Part shown: positions 9,016 to 17,409 of the stretch, one piece after another
How positions within the stretch are numbered: position 1 is the stretch's first letter
Layout of the letters: each line of letters opens with the position of its first letter
Source: Nocardioides malaquae
Lineage (GTDB): Bacteria > Actinomycetota > Actinomycetes > Propionibacteriales > Nocardioidaceae
Reading direction: 5' to 3'
Length of the DNA: 64,000 nt
Assembly: GCF_015070385.1 (NCBI RefSeq)
Contig: NZ_JADCSA010000016.1
Location: 1-64,000, forward strand
Position numbers and translations under genes: made by a program
Notes under the pieces: model-generated
The model's input: the letters and a program-made list of their open reading frames with translations, nothing else
Database searches by the model: none
Told to the model about the DNA's origin: nothing

Positions 9016-10476
9016 ATGAGCGTGCCCATGAAGAAGCAGACGGTGCAGGGGCTGGTGGCCGTCGTCGGCTTCCTCGCCGCGGTGGAGTTCGCCAGCGGCA
9101 TGCTGCAGGGGTTCTACACCCCGATCTTCACGCAGATCGCCGACCACCTGTCGATCAGCGACGGCGACCTCAACTGGTTCGAGGCGGCCCAGCTCATCGT
9201 CTCGGCGCTCTGCGTGCCGTTGCTGGCGCGGATGGCCGACCTCATCGGCCACAAGCAGGTGTTGCTGCTCTCCACCGTGGTGACCGCGATCGGGTCGTGG
9301 ATCATCGTCTTCGCGCCCTCCTTCACGACGTTCCTCGTCGGTTGGGCGCTGCAGGGTGCCTACGTGGTGTGGCTGCCGATCGAGGTCGCGATGGTCTACC
9401 GCATGACGGCCGGCACGGGCCGCCAAGGCCTGCTGACCCGGCGCTCTGCCGCCATCCTGGTGGGGGTGCTGGAGACCAGCGTGATCGTGGCCGCCCTGAC
9501 CAGCGGTGCCCTGGTCGAGCAGCTCTCGATGCCGGCCCTGCTGAGCATCCCGGCCGTGGTGGTCACGCTCTGCGGCCTGCTCATCTGGTTCGGGATCGCC
9601 GACCTGCCCCCCACCTCGACGGGCCGGTTGGACGTGCGCGGCTTCGCGCTCGTGACCTCGTCGCTGGCGCTGGTGATGGCCGGCCTGATCGCGGTCCGTC
9701 TCGAGGGGCCCGCCTCCCCGATCGCCTGGTTGCTGATCGTGGCCGGCCTGCTCCTGCTGGTGCCGCTGACCCGCCACTCGGCACGGCTGGCGGAGCCGTT
9801 GGTCGACGTACGCCTCCTCGCCTCGCCCCAGCAGTGGCCGCTGCAGCTGACCGCCTTTCTGTTCGGCTTCTCGGTGCTCGGGGCCCAGATCCCGCTGTCG
9901 ACCTTCGCCCAGACACCGAAGGACCTGGGCTACGGCCTGGGCGTCGACAGCCAACAGGTCTCCTACCTGATCGCGGTCTACGTGCTCTCGATGGCAGCGG
10001 GCGCCTTCAGCCTGCCGCTGTGGTCGCGGTGGCTGGGCGCGCGCAACGCGTTGGTCTTCGGCGCCGGGTTGGTGGGTGTCGGGTACGCCCTCTGGCTGCC
10101 GCTGCACGACACCGTCGCGCAGGCGATGGTCAACATGGCGCTCGCGGGTGTGGGCTCGGGCCTGCTGGTCGCCGCGCTGCCCGCCGCCGCTGCGGCCGCC
10201 GCGCCGCCCGAGCGCACGGGGTTCGCGACCGGCATGACCAACGCGACCAAGACCGTCGGTGGCGCGATCGCGTCGTCGATCTTCGCCATCGCGCTGGCGG
10301 CGACCGGGTCGATCGAGGACGCCCAGGCGGGGCACGCCTCGTTGGAGGGGTACATGACGGTCTGGGCCATCTGCTCCGTCGCCGGCTTCGTCGCAGCCGG
10401 CCTGCTGCTGCTCGCCCCGAAGGACGTGTTCGAGGGCGCCGGCGCCGAGGACGCGATGCCGGTGGTCACCGGCTGA
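9016..10476 (+). CDS. MFS transporter, DHA2-like (14 predicted helices)
   Basis: This is a proton-driven exporter of the major facilitator superfamily; the substrate is unknown. The protein is about 486 residues with around 14 hydrophobic segments, as in the drug:H+ antiporter-2 group. The loop between helices 2 and 3 reads ARMADLIGHKQVLL, a variant of MFS motif A, and the late GFATGMTNATKTVGGAI matches the G-x-x-x-G-x-x motif C region seen in DHA2 proteins. Three possible starts lie close together (TTG 9010, ATG 9016 and ATG 9028); GGGG lies 6 nt before the TTG. No regulator gene is adjacent. Confidence 0.88.
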   Translation: MSVPMKKQTVQGLVAVVGFLAAVEFASGMLQGFYTPIFTQIADHLSISDGDLNWFEAAQLIVSALCVPLLARMADLIGHKQVLLLSTVVTAIGSWIIVFAPSFTTFLVGWALQGAYVVWLPIEVAMVYRMTAGTGRQGLLTRRSAAILVGVLETSVIVAALTSGALVEQLSMPALLSIPAVVVTLCGLLIWFGIADLPPTSTGRLDVRGFALVTSSLALVMAGLIAVRLEGPASPIAWLLIVAGLLLLVPLTRHSARLAEPLVDVRLLASPQQWPLQLTAFLFGFSVLGAQIPLSTFAQTPKDLGYGLGVDSQQVSYLIAVYVLSMAAGAFSLPLWSRWLGARNALVFGAGLVGVGYALWLPLHDTVAQAMVNMALAGVGSGLLVAALPAAAAAAAPPERTGFATGMTNATKTVGGAIASSIFAIALAATGSIEDAQAGHASLEGYMTVWAICSVAGFVAAGLLLLAPKDVFEGAGAEDAMPVVTG

Positions 10477-10527
10477 CGGCTTCCGAGCGCGTGAATGGGT
10501 TCGCGCCGCGACGTATCGTCGAGGGGG

Positions 10528-11094
10528 ATGGCACGTAGCCCTGAGCGCCGACCCCGTGAGCCGGAGCGCGACGACCGCACCGGCTCCTCGGCCGCGGCTG
10601 CCCGGATCCAGCACCAGACCCAGTGGGTCGAGCAGCAGATCCGCCGCGCGCAGGAGCGCGGGGCGTTCGACAACCTGCCCGGCATGGGCAAGCCCCTCGA
10701 GGGCCTCGGCACCGAGCACGACCCGAACTGGTGGCTGAAGAAGCTCGTCGAGCGCGAGCAGGTCACCGGCGTGCTCCCGCCGGCCCTCCAGCTGCGCAAG
10801 GACGACGCCGAGCTCGACGACCGCCTCGACGCGATCACCGACGAGGCGCGAGTGCGAGTTGCGGTCGAGGAGTTCAACGCGGCGGTGCGGCGGGCGATCT
10901 ACACCCCTCCCGTCGGCAACCAGCCCGCGTTCCCCGTCGTGACCCGGCAGCGCGACGTCGACGCGGAGGTCGAGCGGTGGCACGCGCGGCGTACGGCCCG
11001 GATCGAGGCCCAACGTGCCGCCCTCGCGCGGCGAGCGTCGTCGCCGCCCCCGGCGCGTCGGTGGTGGCGGCGAGGTCGGGGTCCGACGGACTGA
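10528..11094 (+). CDS. DUF1992 (DnaJ homologue subfamily C28-like) protein
   Basis: This 188-residue soluble protein belongs to the DUF1992 family, whose molecular role is not established. The conserved region runs from about residue 25 to 95: WVEQQIRRAQERGAFDNLPG and GKPLEGL, then NWWLKKLVEREQ. The remainder is Arg/Ala-rich and ends in WWRRGRG. The ATG at 10528 follows a TATCGT box by 8 nt, so the message may be leaderless. An upstream ATG in frame at 10495 adds 11 residues that do not resemble the family. Confidence 0.8.
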   Translation: MARSPERRPREPERDDRTGSSAAAARIQHQTQWVEQQIRRAQERGAFDNLPGMGKPLEGLGTEHDPNWWLKKLVEREQVTGVLPPALQLRKDDAELDDRLDAITDEARVRVAVEEFNAAVRRAIYTPPVGNQPAFPVVTRQRDVDAEVERWHARRTARIEAQRAALARRASSPPPARRWWRRGRGPTD

Positions 11095-11164
11095 CCTGAC
11101 GCGAGGGGTCCACGGTGGGGTGGGTCATACCTGCCGGTAGGGATCCGCTGTTATGTTCCGGCGC

Positions 11165-12241
11165 ATGCGCACTGCCAAGGACTTCTTCGCCCCGCTCGCC
11201 GTCGGCGCCCCCGCGCCGGTCCGCGAGATCCCCGCGCGCCCCAGCCGCGCGATCCACTTCTTCGACCCCGGCAACCCCAAGATGGCTGCCAAGGTCCCGG
11301 ACATGGTCGGCACCGTCGACGTGCTCCTGGGCAACCTCGAGGATGCGGTCAAGGCCGAGAACAAGGAGATCGCCCGCGAGGGTCTCGTGAAGATCGGCCA
11401 GGAGGTCGACTTCGGTCCCACCCAGTTCTGGACCCGCATCAACTCGCTCGACAGCCCCTGGGTGCTCGACGACCTCACCACCCTCGTGCCCGCGATCGGC
11501 GACAAGCTCGACGTCATCATGGTGCCGAAGGTGCAGGGCGCCGAGGACATCCACTACGTCGACCGTCTCCTCGCCCAGCTCGAGGCCAAGGCCGGCATCA
11601 CGAAGCCGATCCTCATCCACGCGATCCTCGAGACCGCCCGCGGCGTCGCCAACATCGAGGAGATCTGCGCCGCCAGCCCGCGCATGCAGGGCCTCTCGCT
11701 CGGCCCGGCCGACCTGGCCGCCGACCGTCGCATGAAGACCACCCGCGTCGGTGGCGGCCACCCCGGCTACCTGGTCCGCCAGGATCCCGAGCGCGGCGCC
11801 GACGGTGTCCCGCTCTACGACGGCGAGCGCACCACCTACCAGCAGGACCTGTGGCACTACACGATCGCCCGCATGGTCGACGCCTGCGCCATGCACGGCA
11901 TCTACCCCTACTACGGCCCCTTCGGCGACATCAAGGACACCGTCGCCTGTGAGGACCAGTTCCGCAATGCCTTCCTGCTGGGCTGCGTCGGCGCCTGGTC
12001 GCTGCACCCGGTGCAGATCAAGATCGCCAACAAGGTCTTCTCGCCGTCGGTGGAGGACGTCAAGCACGCCCGCCGCGTCATCGCCGCCATGGGCGACGGC
12101 ACCGGCGCGGTCATGCTCGACGGCAAGATGGAGGACGACGCCTCCGTGAAGCAGTGCAAGGTGATGGTCGCGCTGGCCGAGGAGCTCGCGGCGATCGACC
12201 CCGACCTGAAGGCCAAGTACGACGCGATCGTCGTGGACTGA
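11165..12241 (+). CDS. HpcH/HpaI-CitE family lyase, malyl-CoA / beta-methylmalyl-CoA lyase-like
   Basis: This 358-residue protein is of the malyl-CoA lyase (Mcl1) type, which reversibly cleaves malyl-CoA to glyoxylate and acetyl-CoA, or beta-methylmalyl-CoA to glyoxylate and propionyl-CoA. The acidic metal-binding block is LLGNLEDAV, and the substrate loops [14 protein letters not shown] and [12 protein letters not shown] match the family. It is longer than classic CitE (about 290), as Mcl1 proteins are. Fourteen bases separate it from a second CitE-like gene. ATG 11165 lies 7 nt after TATGTT and is preferred; ATG 11153 in frame would add four residues. The exact substrate is inference. Confidence 0.82.
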   Translation: MRTAKDFFAPLAVGAPAPVREIPARPSRAIHFFDPGNPKMAAKVPDMVGTVDVLLGNLEDAVKAENKEIAREGLVKIGQEVDFGPTQFWTRINSLDSPWVLDDLTTLVPAIGDKLDVIMVPKVQGAEDIHYVDRLLAQLEAKAGITKPILIHAILETARGVANIEEICAASPRMQGLSLGPADLAADRRMKTTRVGGGHPGYLVRQDPERGADGVPLYDGERTTYQQDLWHYTIARMVDACAMHGIYPYYGPFGDIKDTVACEDQFRNAFLLGCVGAWSLHPVQIKIANKVFSPSVEDVKHARRVIAAMGDGTGAVMLDGKMEDDASVKQCKVMVALAEELAAIDPDLKAKYDAIVVD

Positions 12242-12254
12242 GAGGACACCCGAG

Positions 12255-13118
12255 ATGACTGAGTTCACCCCCCTGCGGTCCGTCCTCTACATGCCCTCCT
12301 CCAACGAGCGGGCGCTGGAGAAGGCCAAGACCATCGCCTGTGACGGCCTGATCCTGGACCTCGAGGACGCCGTCGCCCCCGACGCCAAGGTGGAGGCCCG
12401 CGGCAAGGCCGTGGCCGCCGTCGAGTCCGGCGAGTACGGTCGCCGCACCGTGACCATCCGCGTCAACGGCATCGGCACCCAGTGGCACGACGACGACATC
12501 GCCGCCGCCTCGAAGGCCGGCCCCGCTGCGATCGTCGTGCCGAAGGTCAACTCCGCCGAGGAGGTGCGCCAGCTCGTCGCCGCCATGGAGGCAGCCGGCG
12601 CCCCGGCCAACACCAAGCTCTGGGCCATGGTCGAGACTCCGGTCGCGATCCTCAACTGCCTGGAGATCGCCACCGCCTCCGACCGCCTGGGCGCCTTCGT
12701 GCTCGGCACCAACGACCTGGTCAAGGAGCTCTACGCCGAGCACGTGCCCGGCCGCGCGCCGATCCTCCCGTCGCTGCACACCGCGCTCCTCGCGGGGCGA
12801 GCCGCCGGCATCGCCGTGATCGACGGCGTCTACAACGACGTCAAGAACACCGAGGGCTTCCTCGCCGAGTGCGAGCAGGGGCGCCAGATGGGCTTCGACG
12901 GCAAGACCCTGATCCACCCCGGCCAGGTGGAGGGCGCCAACGAGGCGTTCGCCCCCTCCGCCGACGCGGTCGAGGACGCCCGTGGCCTGATCGAGGCGTT
13001 CGAGTCCTCCGACGGCGGCGTGGTCACCTACAAGAACAAGATGGTCGAGAACCTGCACGTCGAGTCGGCGCGCCGGACCCTCTCGATCCACGAGGCGATC
13101 ACCGCCCTCGAGGGCTGA
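12255..13118 (+). CDS. CitE-like CoA ester lyase or malyl-CoA thioesterase (Mcl2-like)
   Basis: This 287-residue TIM-barrel protein belongs to the CitE family. It begins with RSVLYMPSSNERALEKA and carries the catalytic acidic block GLILDLEDAVAPDAK, then the arginine-containing strand VTIRVNGIGT and MVETPVAILN. In organisms with the ethylmalonyl-CoA or 3-hydroxypropionate routes, a CitE paralogue next to malyl-CoA lyase acts as (3S)-malyl-CoA thioesterase, which makes malate formation irreversible. Position directly behind the Mcl1-like gene supports that reading, but a citramalyl-CoA lyase role cannot be excluded. The ATG is preceded by GAGAGGACACCCGAG. Confidence 0.8.
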   Translation: MTEFTPLRSVLYMPSSNERALEKAKTIACDGLILDLEDAVAPDAKVEARGKAVAAVESGEYGRRTVTIRVNGIGTQWHDDDIAAASKAGPAAIVVPKVNSAEEVRQLVAAMEAAGAPANTKLWAMVETPVAILNCLEIATASDRLGAFVLGTNDLVKELYAEHVPGRAPILPSLHTALLAGRAAGIAVIDGVYNDVKNTEGFLAECEQGRQMGFDGKTLIHPGQVEGANEAFAPSADAVEDARGLIEAFESSDGGVVTYKNKMVENLHVESARRTLSIHEAITALEG

Positions 13119-13141
13119 CACCTCCCCGCGACGCACGCCAC

Positions 13142-13183
13142 CACGCACGAGGCCCCCGGGACGTCCCGGGGGCCTCGTGCGTG
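13142..13183. terminator. Bidirectional intrinsic terminator between convergent genes
   Basis: A perfect 21-bp inverted repeat with no loop bases to spare (centre ACGT at 13161-13164) lies between the CitE-like gene (stop 13118) and the convergent gene ending at 13200. There is no U-tract, as is common in actinobacteria, and the symmetry serves both strands. Confidence 0.8.
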
Positions 13184-13199
13184 AGGGCTCAGTGCATCC

Positions 13200-14705
13200 T
13201 CAGCGGCGGGTGATCCACGCGCCCTTCGCGGGGCGCGCCGCACGCTTGCCGCCACGGTCGGCACGTCGGCCCGGCTGCGGAGCCGGCGCGGCATAGGTGT
13301 CGGGGAGCCGGGCCGGGGCCTCCTCGGCGCGCTCCGCGATCACTGCCAGCGCCTGGGCGACGGTCGCCATGTCCTGCTGGGGGTCCTGGTGCGCCTGCAC
13401 GGCCGGCACCTCCGGCGCGGGCGCAGGTGCGGGCGCCGGAGGGGCCTCCCGCGTGGGGACGCGCGGCGCCACCCCCTGGCTGGGCACCCGCACGCCCGGT
13501 GCGGTCGCCGTCGCCGTCGTACGCCCGGGAGCCGAGGCACTGAGCCGTTCGAGCGGCGACATGGTCTGGGTGGAGGCCCGCTCGTCCTGCGCCGGCGAGC
13601 GGTCCCCGCGGGAGGGCAGGGGCGCGAGGGGGGTGGACTCCAGCCGCGGCGGACCGACGTACGCCGGCTCGCGGCCGGCACGCGACCTGCGGTCCTCGCG
13701 CGCCGGCCGCTGGGGGCTCTCAGGACGCCCAGGGCGTTCGGCGGCCGGGGCAGCGCCGCGTGCTGGCGTGCGGGGTGCTGGCGTGCGGGGCGCTGGCGTG
13801 CGGGGGGCCGAGACGCTGCGAGCGGGGGCAGCGCGGCGCCGCGAGCGCTGCGGCGTGGCAGCAGGGCTGGCCGAGCGGACGGGGCTGGCGGAGCCGGCCG
13901 TGACGCTACGGGCCCGCATCACCGCGCCGCCGACCAGGGCAGCGAGGACCAAGGCGTACAGGCCCCAGGGCCCCACGGTCGTGCGGGCCTCGACCGGCGC
14001 GAAGAGGTCGCCCACCACCACCTGGCCGACGACGGTGTGCTCACCCTGCGCAAAGGTGCCGAGGTCCAGGGGGATGGAGAAGGTGACCGAGTCACCGGGC
14101 TCGATGACGGGCACCCCGGAGTCGACGATCGCGACGGGTTCGTCGTCGCCGTCACGCCAGGAGAGGTCGAGGGCGGGCTGGGCGGCCGAGACACCGGCGT
14201 TGCGCAGCACCAGCTCCAGAGTCGGCTCAGGCGACAGGCCGAACCAGTGGCCGATGCCACCGCTGCCCTGGAGCGTCGCGGAGTCGACGACGACCTCGGG
14301 CGCCTTGGGCTTCTTGAGCACCGGATAGCCCAGGAGATCGATCCGGGCCGTGTGGGGCGGACCCTCGAGTCCGTCGACGACCACGGTGCAGGGGCACGGT
14401 CCGGCCGGTTCTCCCACGGCCAGGGCCTGGTTGAGCGTGCCGTCGGCCGCCACGACCGCGTCGACTCCTTGGGCGCAGGCCAGGCGACCCGAAGCGTCGG
14501 CCGCGCCGCAGACAGCGACCGTGACCGCCTCCCCGGGGGCGAAGCCGCGGGCAGTGACCTGGACCTGGTCGCCCACCCGGAGGCTGCTGCTGCTCAGCGT
14601 CACCTCGGGGTCTTCGGCCCAGCTCGCCGCGGGCGCCAGCAGCAGCGCCACGACGGCGGCCAGTGCCGCGACGACGGCGTGACGCAGGCGTGCGTGTTCC
14701 CTCAT
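13200..14705 (-). CDS. Secreted, membrane-anchored Ig-like (neocarzinostatin-type) protein with Pro/Arg/Ala-rich tail
   Basis: The 501-residue protein has a Sec signal (hydrophobic core about 10-28, ending PAASWA). A first extracellular domain resembles the neocarzinostatin/macromomycin Ig-like fold: VTLSSSSLRVGDQVQVTARGF and CGAADASGRLACAQG show the paired cysteines, with a further CPC nearby. A second beta domain follows, then one membrane helix (WGLYALVLAALVGGAV, near 265-282). The cytoplasmic half is low-complexity, rich in Pro, Arg and Ala, with three tandem APRTP units. The ATG at 14705 has GGGAGG 8 nt upstream. The function is not known; the tail could bind nucleic acid or the cell wall synthesis machinery, but that is speculation. 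Confidence 0.75.
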   Translation of the reverse strand: MREHARLRHAVVAALAAVVALLLAPAASWAEDPEVTLSSSSLRVGDQVQVTARGFAPGEAVTVAVCGAADASGRLACAQGVDAVVAADGTLNQALAVGEPAGPCPCTVVVDGLEGPPHTARIDLLGYPVLKKPKAPEVVVDSATLQGSGGIGHWFGLSPEPTLELVLRNAGVSAAQPALDLSWRDGDDEPVAIVDSGVPVIEPGDSVTFSIPLDLGTFAQGEHTVVGQVVVGDLFAPVEARTTVGPWGLYALVLAALVGGAVMRARSVTAGSASPVRSASPAATPQRSRRRAAPARSVSAPRTPAPRTPAPRTPARGAAPAAERPGRPESPQRPAREDRRSRAGREPAYVGPPRLESTPLAPLPSRGDRSPAQDERASTQTMSPLERLSASAPGRTTATATAPGVRVPSQGVAPRVPTREAPPAPAPAPAPEVPAVQAHQDPQQDMATVAQALAVIAERAEEAPARLPDTYAAPAPQPGRRADRGGKRAARPAKGAWITRR

Positions 14706-14920
14706 GTGTCTGTCCTCCCAGGCACGAGGCTGACACTCGTCGGGGGGCGGGGTCAACGCCGCCTCGGTGCGCTGAGCGCAGACTCCACGCCCCACTTGAC
14801 CGATATGCGGTACGAAAGAAGTCTGAGAATTCTTGGTTTCAAGCCCAGAAGCCCCGGGGAGTCTTGGGGTCAAGCGCGAACGGCCTCGTTCGCAATGTGA
14901 CCTCCAAGGAGGAAACCACC

Positions 14921-15064
14921 ATGGTCGCACTGGGTCTCATCCTGCTCATCCTGGGCCTTGTCCTCAGCATGCCGGTCCTGACCACGATCGGTCTCATCCT
15001 GATCGTCGTCGGCCTCATCCTGAACTTCGTCCCGATCGGCGGCAGCGCCCGCCGAGTCTGGTAA
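14921..15064 (+). CDS. Small hydrophobic membrane protein, DUF6131-like
   Basis: This is a 47-residue protein that is almost all membrane helix, with the pattern ALGLILLILGLVLSMP followed by TIGLILIVVGLIL and a short basic C-terminus ending RRVW. It matches my recollection of the DUF6131 family of tiny actinobacterial membrane proteins, whose role is unknown. A near-perfect ribosome site (AAGGAGG at 14906-14912) and a strong terminator directly after the stop show that it is a real, well expressed gene. It stands alone. Confidence 0.8.
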   Translation: MVALGLILLILGLVLSMPVLTTIGLILIVVGLILNFVPIGGSARRVW

Positions 15065-15086
15065 CTGCTCCAGGACTCCCCCCGAG

Positions 15087-15123
15087 ACAGGAGGGCCGCA
15101 CCCGTCGGGTGCGGCCCTCCTGT
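15087..15123 (+). terminator. Intrinsic terminator of the DUF6131-like gene
   Basis: A perfect 17-bp stem (15087-15103 with 15107-15123) closes on a GTC loop 22 nt after the stop codon. No T-run follows. Confidence 0.85.
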
Positions 15124-15165
15124 CGTGTCCGGGGCATTGCTCAGGCCCTTCGCCCCACGCACCTC

Positions 15166-15195
15166 TTGCTTGAGCGTGTGTTTGAAACATATGCT
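15166..15195 (+). promoter_or_regulatory. Promoter of the TetR-containing operon (leaderless)
   Basis: A -35-like TTGCTT (15166-15171) and a -10 TATGCT (15190-15195) are 18 bp apart. The ATG at 15202 lies six bases after the -10, so the transcript should begin at or next to the start codon. Confidence 0.6.
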
Positions 15196-15200
15196 CAAAC
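15170..15200. promoter_or_regulatory. Operator candidate overlapping the promoter
   Basis: Two nested inverted repeats share this stretch: TTGAGC (15170-15175) with GCTCAA (15193-15198), and GTTTGA (15180-15185) with TCAAAC (15195-15200). They cover the spacer and -10. The natural ligand is the TetR protein encoded at the end of the same operon, giving autorepression. Inference from position and symmetry. Confidence 0.6.
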
Positions 15201-15201
15201 C

Positions 15202-16125
15202 ATGAACCTGCCAACGTACCCCTCGCCGAGCCCCGACTCTGAGCCCTCCGGAGCGGCGGACGACCTGCCCACGACCCGCGCCCGGATCGGGCTCATGCTG
15301 GGCGCGGTCGTGCCCGTCGCCCTCGTCGCGACCGTGCTGGCCGGGGCGATCGGTCGCCTCGACACCGCGCTCTTCTTCGTGGGCGTGCCGGCGCTGCTGG
15401 CTCTCGTCGTCGGGCTGGCGCCGGTGCGCGACTCCTCGGGCCAGCTCTTCCAGGCCGTGACCGTGGCCCTGCTGTTGGTCTCCGCCTTCCTTCACGAGGG
15501 GGCGCTGTGCGTCCTGATCGTCAGCCCTCTCGTCTACGGGGTCGCCTTCGCCATCCACGGCGCCGTGAGGCTGGCGCGAAGGCGACGCACGCGCTGGTCG
15601 TTGGCCGGCGTGCTGGTCGTTCTGGCCCTCGAGGGAGCCGTGCCCGGCCTGCGCGTGAGCCCCGAGCACGACGTCAGCGCCGACCGGGTGGTTGCCGCCG
15701 ACTGCGGCGACTTCCTGGCGGCGCTGGAGCGCGGCCCCCAGATCGACGCCCAGGACGACCGGGGCTGGCTGCTGCGACTGGCCCAGTACCCCACCCCCAC
15801 CTCCGCGACGGGCGACGGGCTGGCCGTGGGCGACACCTGGAGCCTGGCCATGCCGGCGGGCGGCATCGAGACCGTCGTCAGCGACCGCGAGACCACCGAG
15901 CGCGGCGGGCGCCTCGCCTTCGACGTCACCGCCGACGACGCCCGGACCACCCGTTGGGTCACCCTGCGCGAGGGCACGCTGACTTGGGAGCAGACCGACG
16001 AGGGCTGCGTGGCGGAGATGGAGGTCGTCTACGAACGCGACCTCGACCCGGCCTTCTGGTTCGGCCCCGTCAGCGAGCTCTTCATGGGCGCCGGCACCGC
16101 CGCCTTCCTCGCCAGCCTGGACTGA
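15202..16125 (+). CDS. Membrane protein of unknown function, first gene of a TetR-controlled operon
   Basis: I do not recognise this 307-residue protein. Four or five predicted helices lie between about residues 28 and 155, broken by an Arg-rich loop (RLARRRRTRWS). A soluble domain of about 145 residues follows and holds two cysteines (in VAADCGDFL and DEGCVAEM), compatible with an extracytoplasmic disulphide. The C-terminal block YERDLDPAFWFGPVSELFMGAG is distinctive. The start is the ATG six bases after the -10 box. Three bases separate it from the ICMT/DCC fusion gene, so a shared job in membrane or thiol chemistry is likely but unproven. Confidence 0.7.
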   Translation: MNLPTYPSPSPDSEPSGAADDLPTTRARIGLMLGAVVPVALVATVLAGAIGRLDTALFFVGVPALLALVVGLAPVRDSSGQLFQAVTVALLLVSAFLHEGALCVLIVSPLVYGVAFAIHGAVRLARRRRTRWSLAGVLVVLALEGAVPGLRVSPEHDVSADRVVAADCGDFLAALERGPQIDAQDDRGWLLRLAQYPTPTSATGDGLAVGDTWSLAMPAGGIETVVSDRETTERGGRLAFDVTADDARTTRWVTLREGTLTWEQTDEGCVAEMEVVYERDLDPAFWFGPVSELFMGAGTAAFLASLD

Positions 16126-16128
16126 ACC

Positions 16129-17409
16129 ATGGACCCCGTCGACGCCACCAGCGCCTCCCCCGCCCTCGTGCGCAACCTCGTCCTGGCCGTCGCGCTGCTC
16201 GCCACCGCGGGCGCCGCGGCGTGGCGCGCCCACCGCGGCGACCTCGCGGGGCGTACGCCCGCAGCTGCGCTCGCGACGCTGGCTGTGGGCGTGACGGTGC
16301 TCGCCGTCGAGCAGGCGACCGACCTGTGGCGCTTCCGCGAGGCTCCCACCACCGTGGCCGGCATGCCCCTCGAGGTCTCGCTCGGCTGGGCTCTGCTGTG
16401 GGGCGCGGTGCCGACCCTGCTGGGCGGACCGGTGTGGGCGTGGCTGGCCGGCTTCGCCTGGGTCGACCTGGTGGCCATGCCGCTGATGACCCCGCTCGTC
16501 GAGCTCGACGACGGCTGGTTGGTCGGCGAGGCGCTGCTGCTCGTGACCGCCGCGACGCCCGGCCTGCTGCTGGGCCGCGCCACCGTCGAGCGCCGGTGGC
16601 TGCCGCTGCGGGTCACGCTCCAGGCCACCCTCTTCACCGGACTCTTCGGCTGGCTCCTGCCCCACCTGGCGCTGGCGGCCGACGGCCTCGGCTGGCACGA
16701 CGTGGTCGACCACTCCTACCCGGTGCGCGCGCTGCTGCTGACGGCGGCGGTCGGGTTCGCGGTGCCCGCGCTGGCCGCCGTGACCGAGCTCCACCGCGCC
16801 GGCGGCACCCCGTTTCCGTGGGACCCGCCGACCCGGCTGGTCACCACCGGTCCCTACGCCTACCTCGCCAACCCGATGCAGGTGGGCGCCTCAGGACTGC
16901 TCGCACTGCTGGCCCTGGCGTCGGGCTCGCGGACGCTGGGAGTGGGAGTGCTCTTCGCCGTCGGTTTCGCGGTGGTGCTGGCGGAGCACCACGAGCGCCT
17001 CACCCTCAGCCGCCGCTGGTCTGCGTACGCCTCCTACCGCCGGCACGTGCGCGGCTGGCTGCCACGCTGGCGACCCCACGTGCCGAGCCCCGCGACGCTC
17101 TGGGTCAGCGAGACCTGTCCCCTCTGCTCCGCGACCGGCGCCGTGGTGGACACGCTGCGACCGACGGGCCTCGTCCGGCGTCCGGCCGAGCAGGCGCCCC
17201 GAGCGCTGCGCCGGATGCACTGGGAGGACGCCACCTCGAGCTCGTCGGGCATCGGCGCCTTCGCCCGCGCTCTGGAGCACTCCACGCTGCCACTCGCCTG
17301 GTTGGGCTGGTGGATGAGGCTGCCCGGCGTGGCCCGGGTGCTACAACTCATAGGAGACGCGGTGGGCCTGGGCCCCCGCACCCTGTCGAGCACCCCGGGA
17401 GAACGATGA
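16129..17409 (+). CDS. Fusion of an ICMT-like membrane methyltransferase with a DCC1-like thiol oxidoreductase domain
   Basis: The 426-residue protein has about seven N-terminal helices. An isoprenylcysteine-methyltransferase/PEMT-like module follows (about 195-315), recognised by TTGPYAYLANPMQVG and AEHHERLTLSRRW plus YRRHVRGWLPR. A separate C-terminal domain (about 322-420) has ETCPLC (C330-C333) and SSGIGAFARALEH. It ends with LPGVARVLQLIGDAVG, the layout of the DUF393/DCC thiol-disulphide oxidoreductases, although the usual YDGxCPLC is reduced to SETCPLC. The methyl acceptor and redox partner are unknown. It is translationally coupled to the downstream TetR gene (ATGA overlap). Confidence 0.75.
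   Translation: MDPVDATSASPALVRNLVLAVALLATAGAAAWRAHRGDLAGRTPAAALATLAVGVTVLAVEQATDLWRFREAPTTVAGMPLEVSLGWALLWGAVPTLLGGPVWAWLAGFAWVDLVAMPLMTPLVELDDGWLVGEALLLVTAATPGLLLGRATVERRWLPLRVTLQATLFTGLFGWLLPHLALAADGLGWHDVVDHSYPVRALLLTAAVGFAVPALAAVTELHRAGGTPFPWDPPTRLVTTGPYAYLANPMQVGASGLLALLALASGSRTLGVGVLFAVGFAVVLAEHHERLTLSRRWSAYASYRRHVRGWLPRWRPHVPSPATLWVSETCPLCSATGAVVDTLRPTGLVRRPAEQAPRALRRMHWEDATSSSSGIGAFARALEHSTLPLAWLGWWMRLPGVARVLQLIGDAVGLGPRTLSSTPGER

Noticed and set aside
4811-9019. A 1400-codon plus-strand open frame across the Mrp operon and peptidase gene
   Set aside because: It is antisense to mrpA and out of frame with the peptidase; composition is Arg/Gly/His-rich with no family motif, as expected from GC-rich shadow frames.
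8950-11013. A long minus-strand open frame opposite the MFS and DUF1992 genes
   Set aside because: The plus-strand genes have clear family motifs; the opposite frame reads as repeated Arg/His/Gly/Gln and has no ribosome site.
14822-14880. A stress sigma-factor promoter (GTTT-N15-GGGTA type) before the DUF6131 gene
   Set aside because: GGTTTC is followed at the right distance by GGGGAG, which departs too far from the -10 consensus to support a call.
14839-16794. A 650-codon minus-strand frame across the first genes of the TetR operon
   Set aside because: It crosses the DUF6131 gene, its terminator and the operon promoter, and lacks any recognisable domain.
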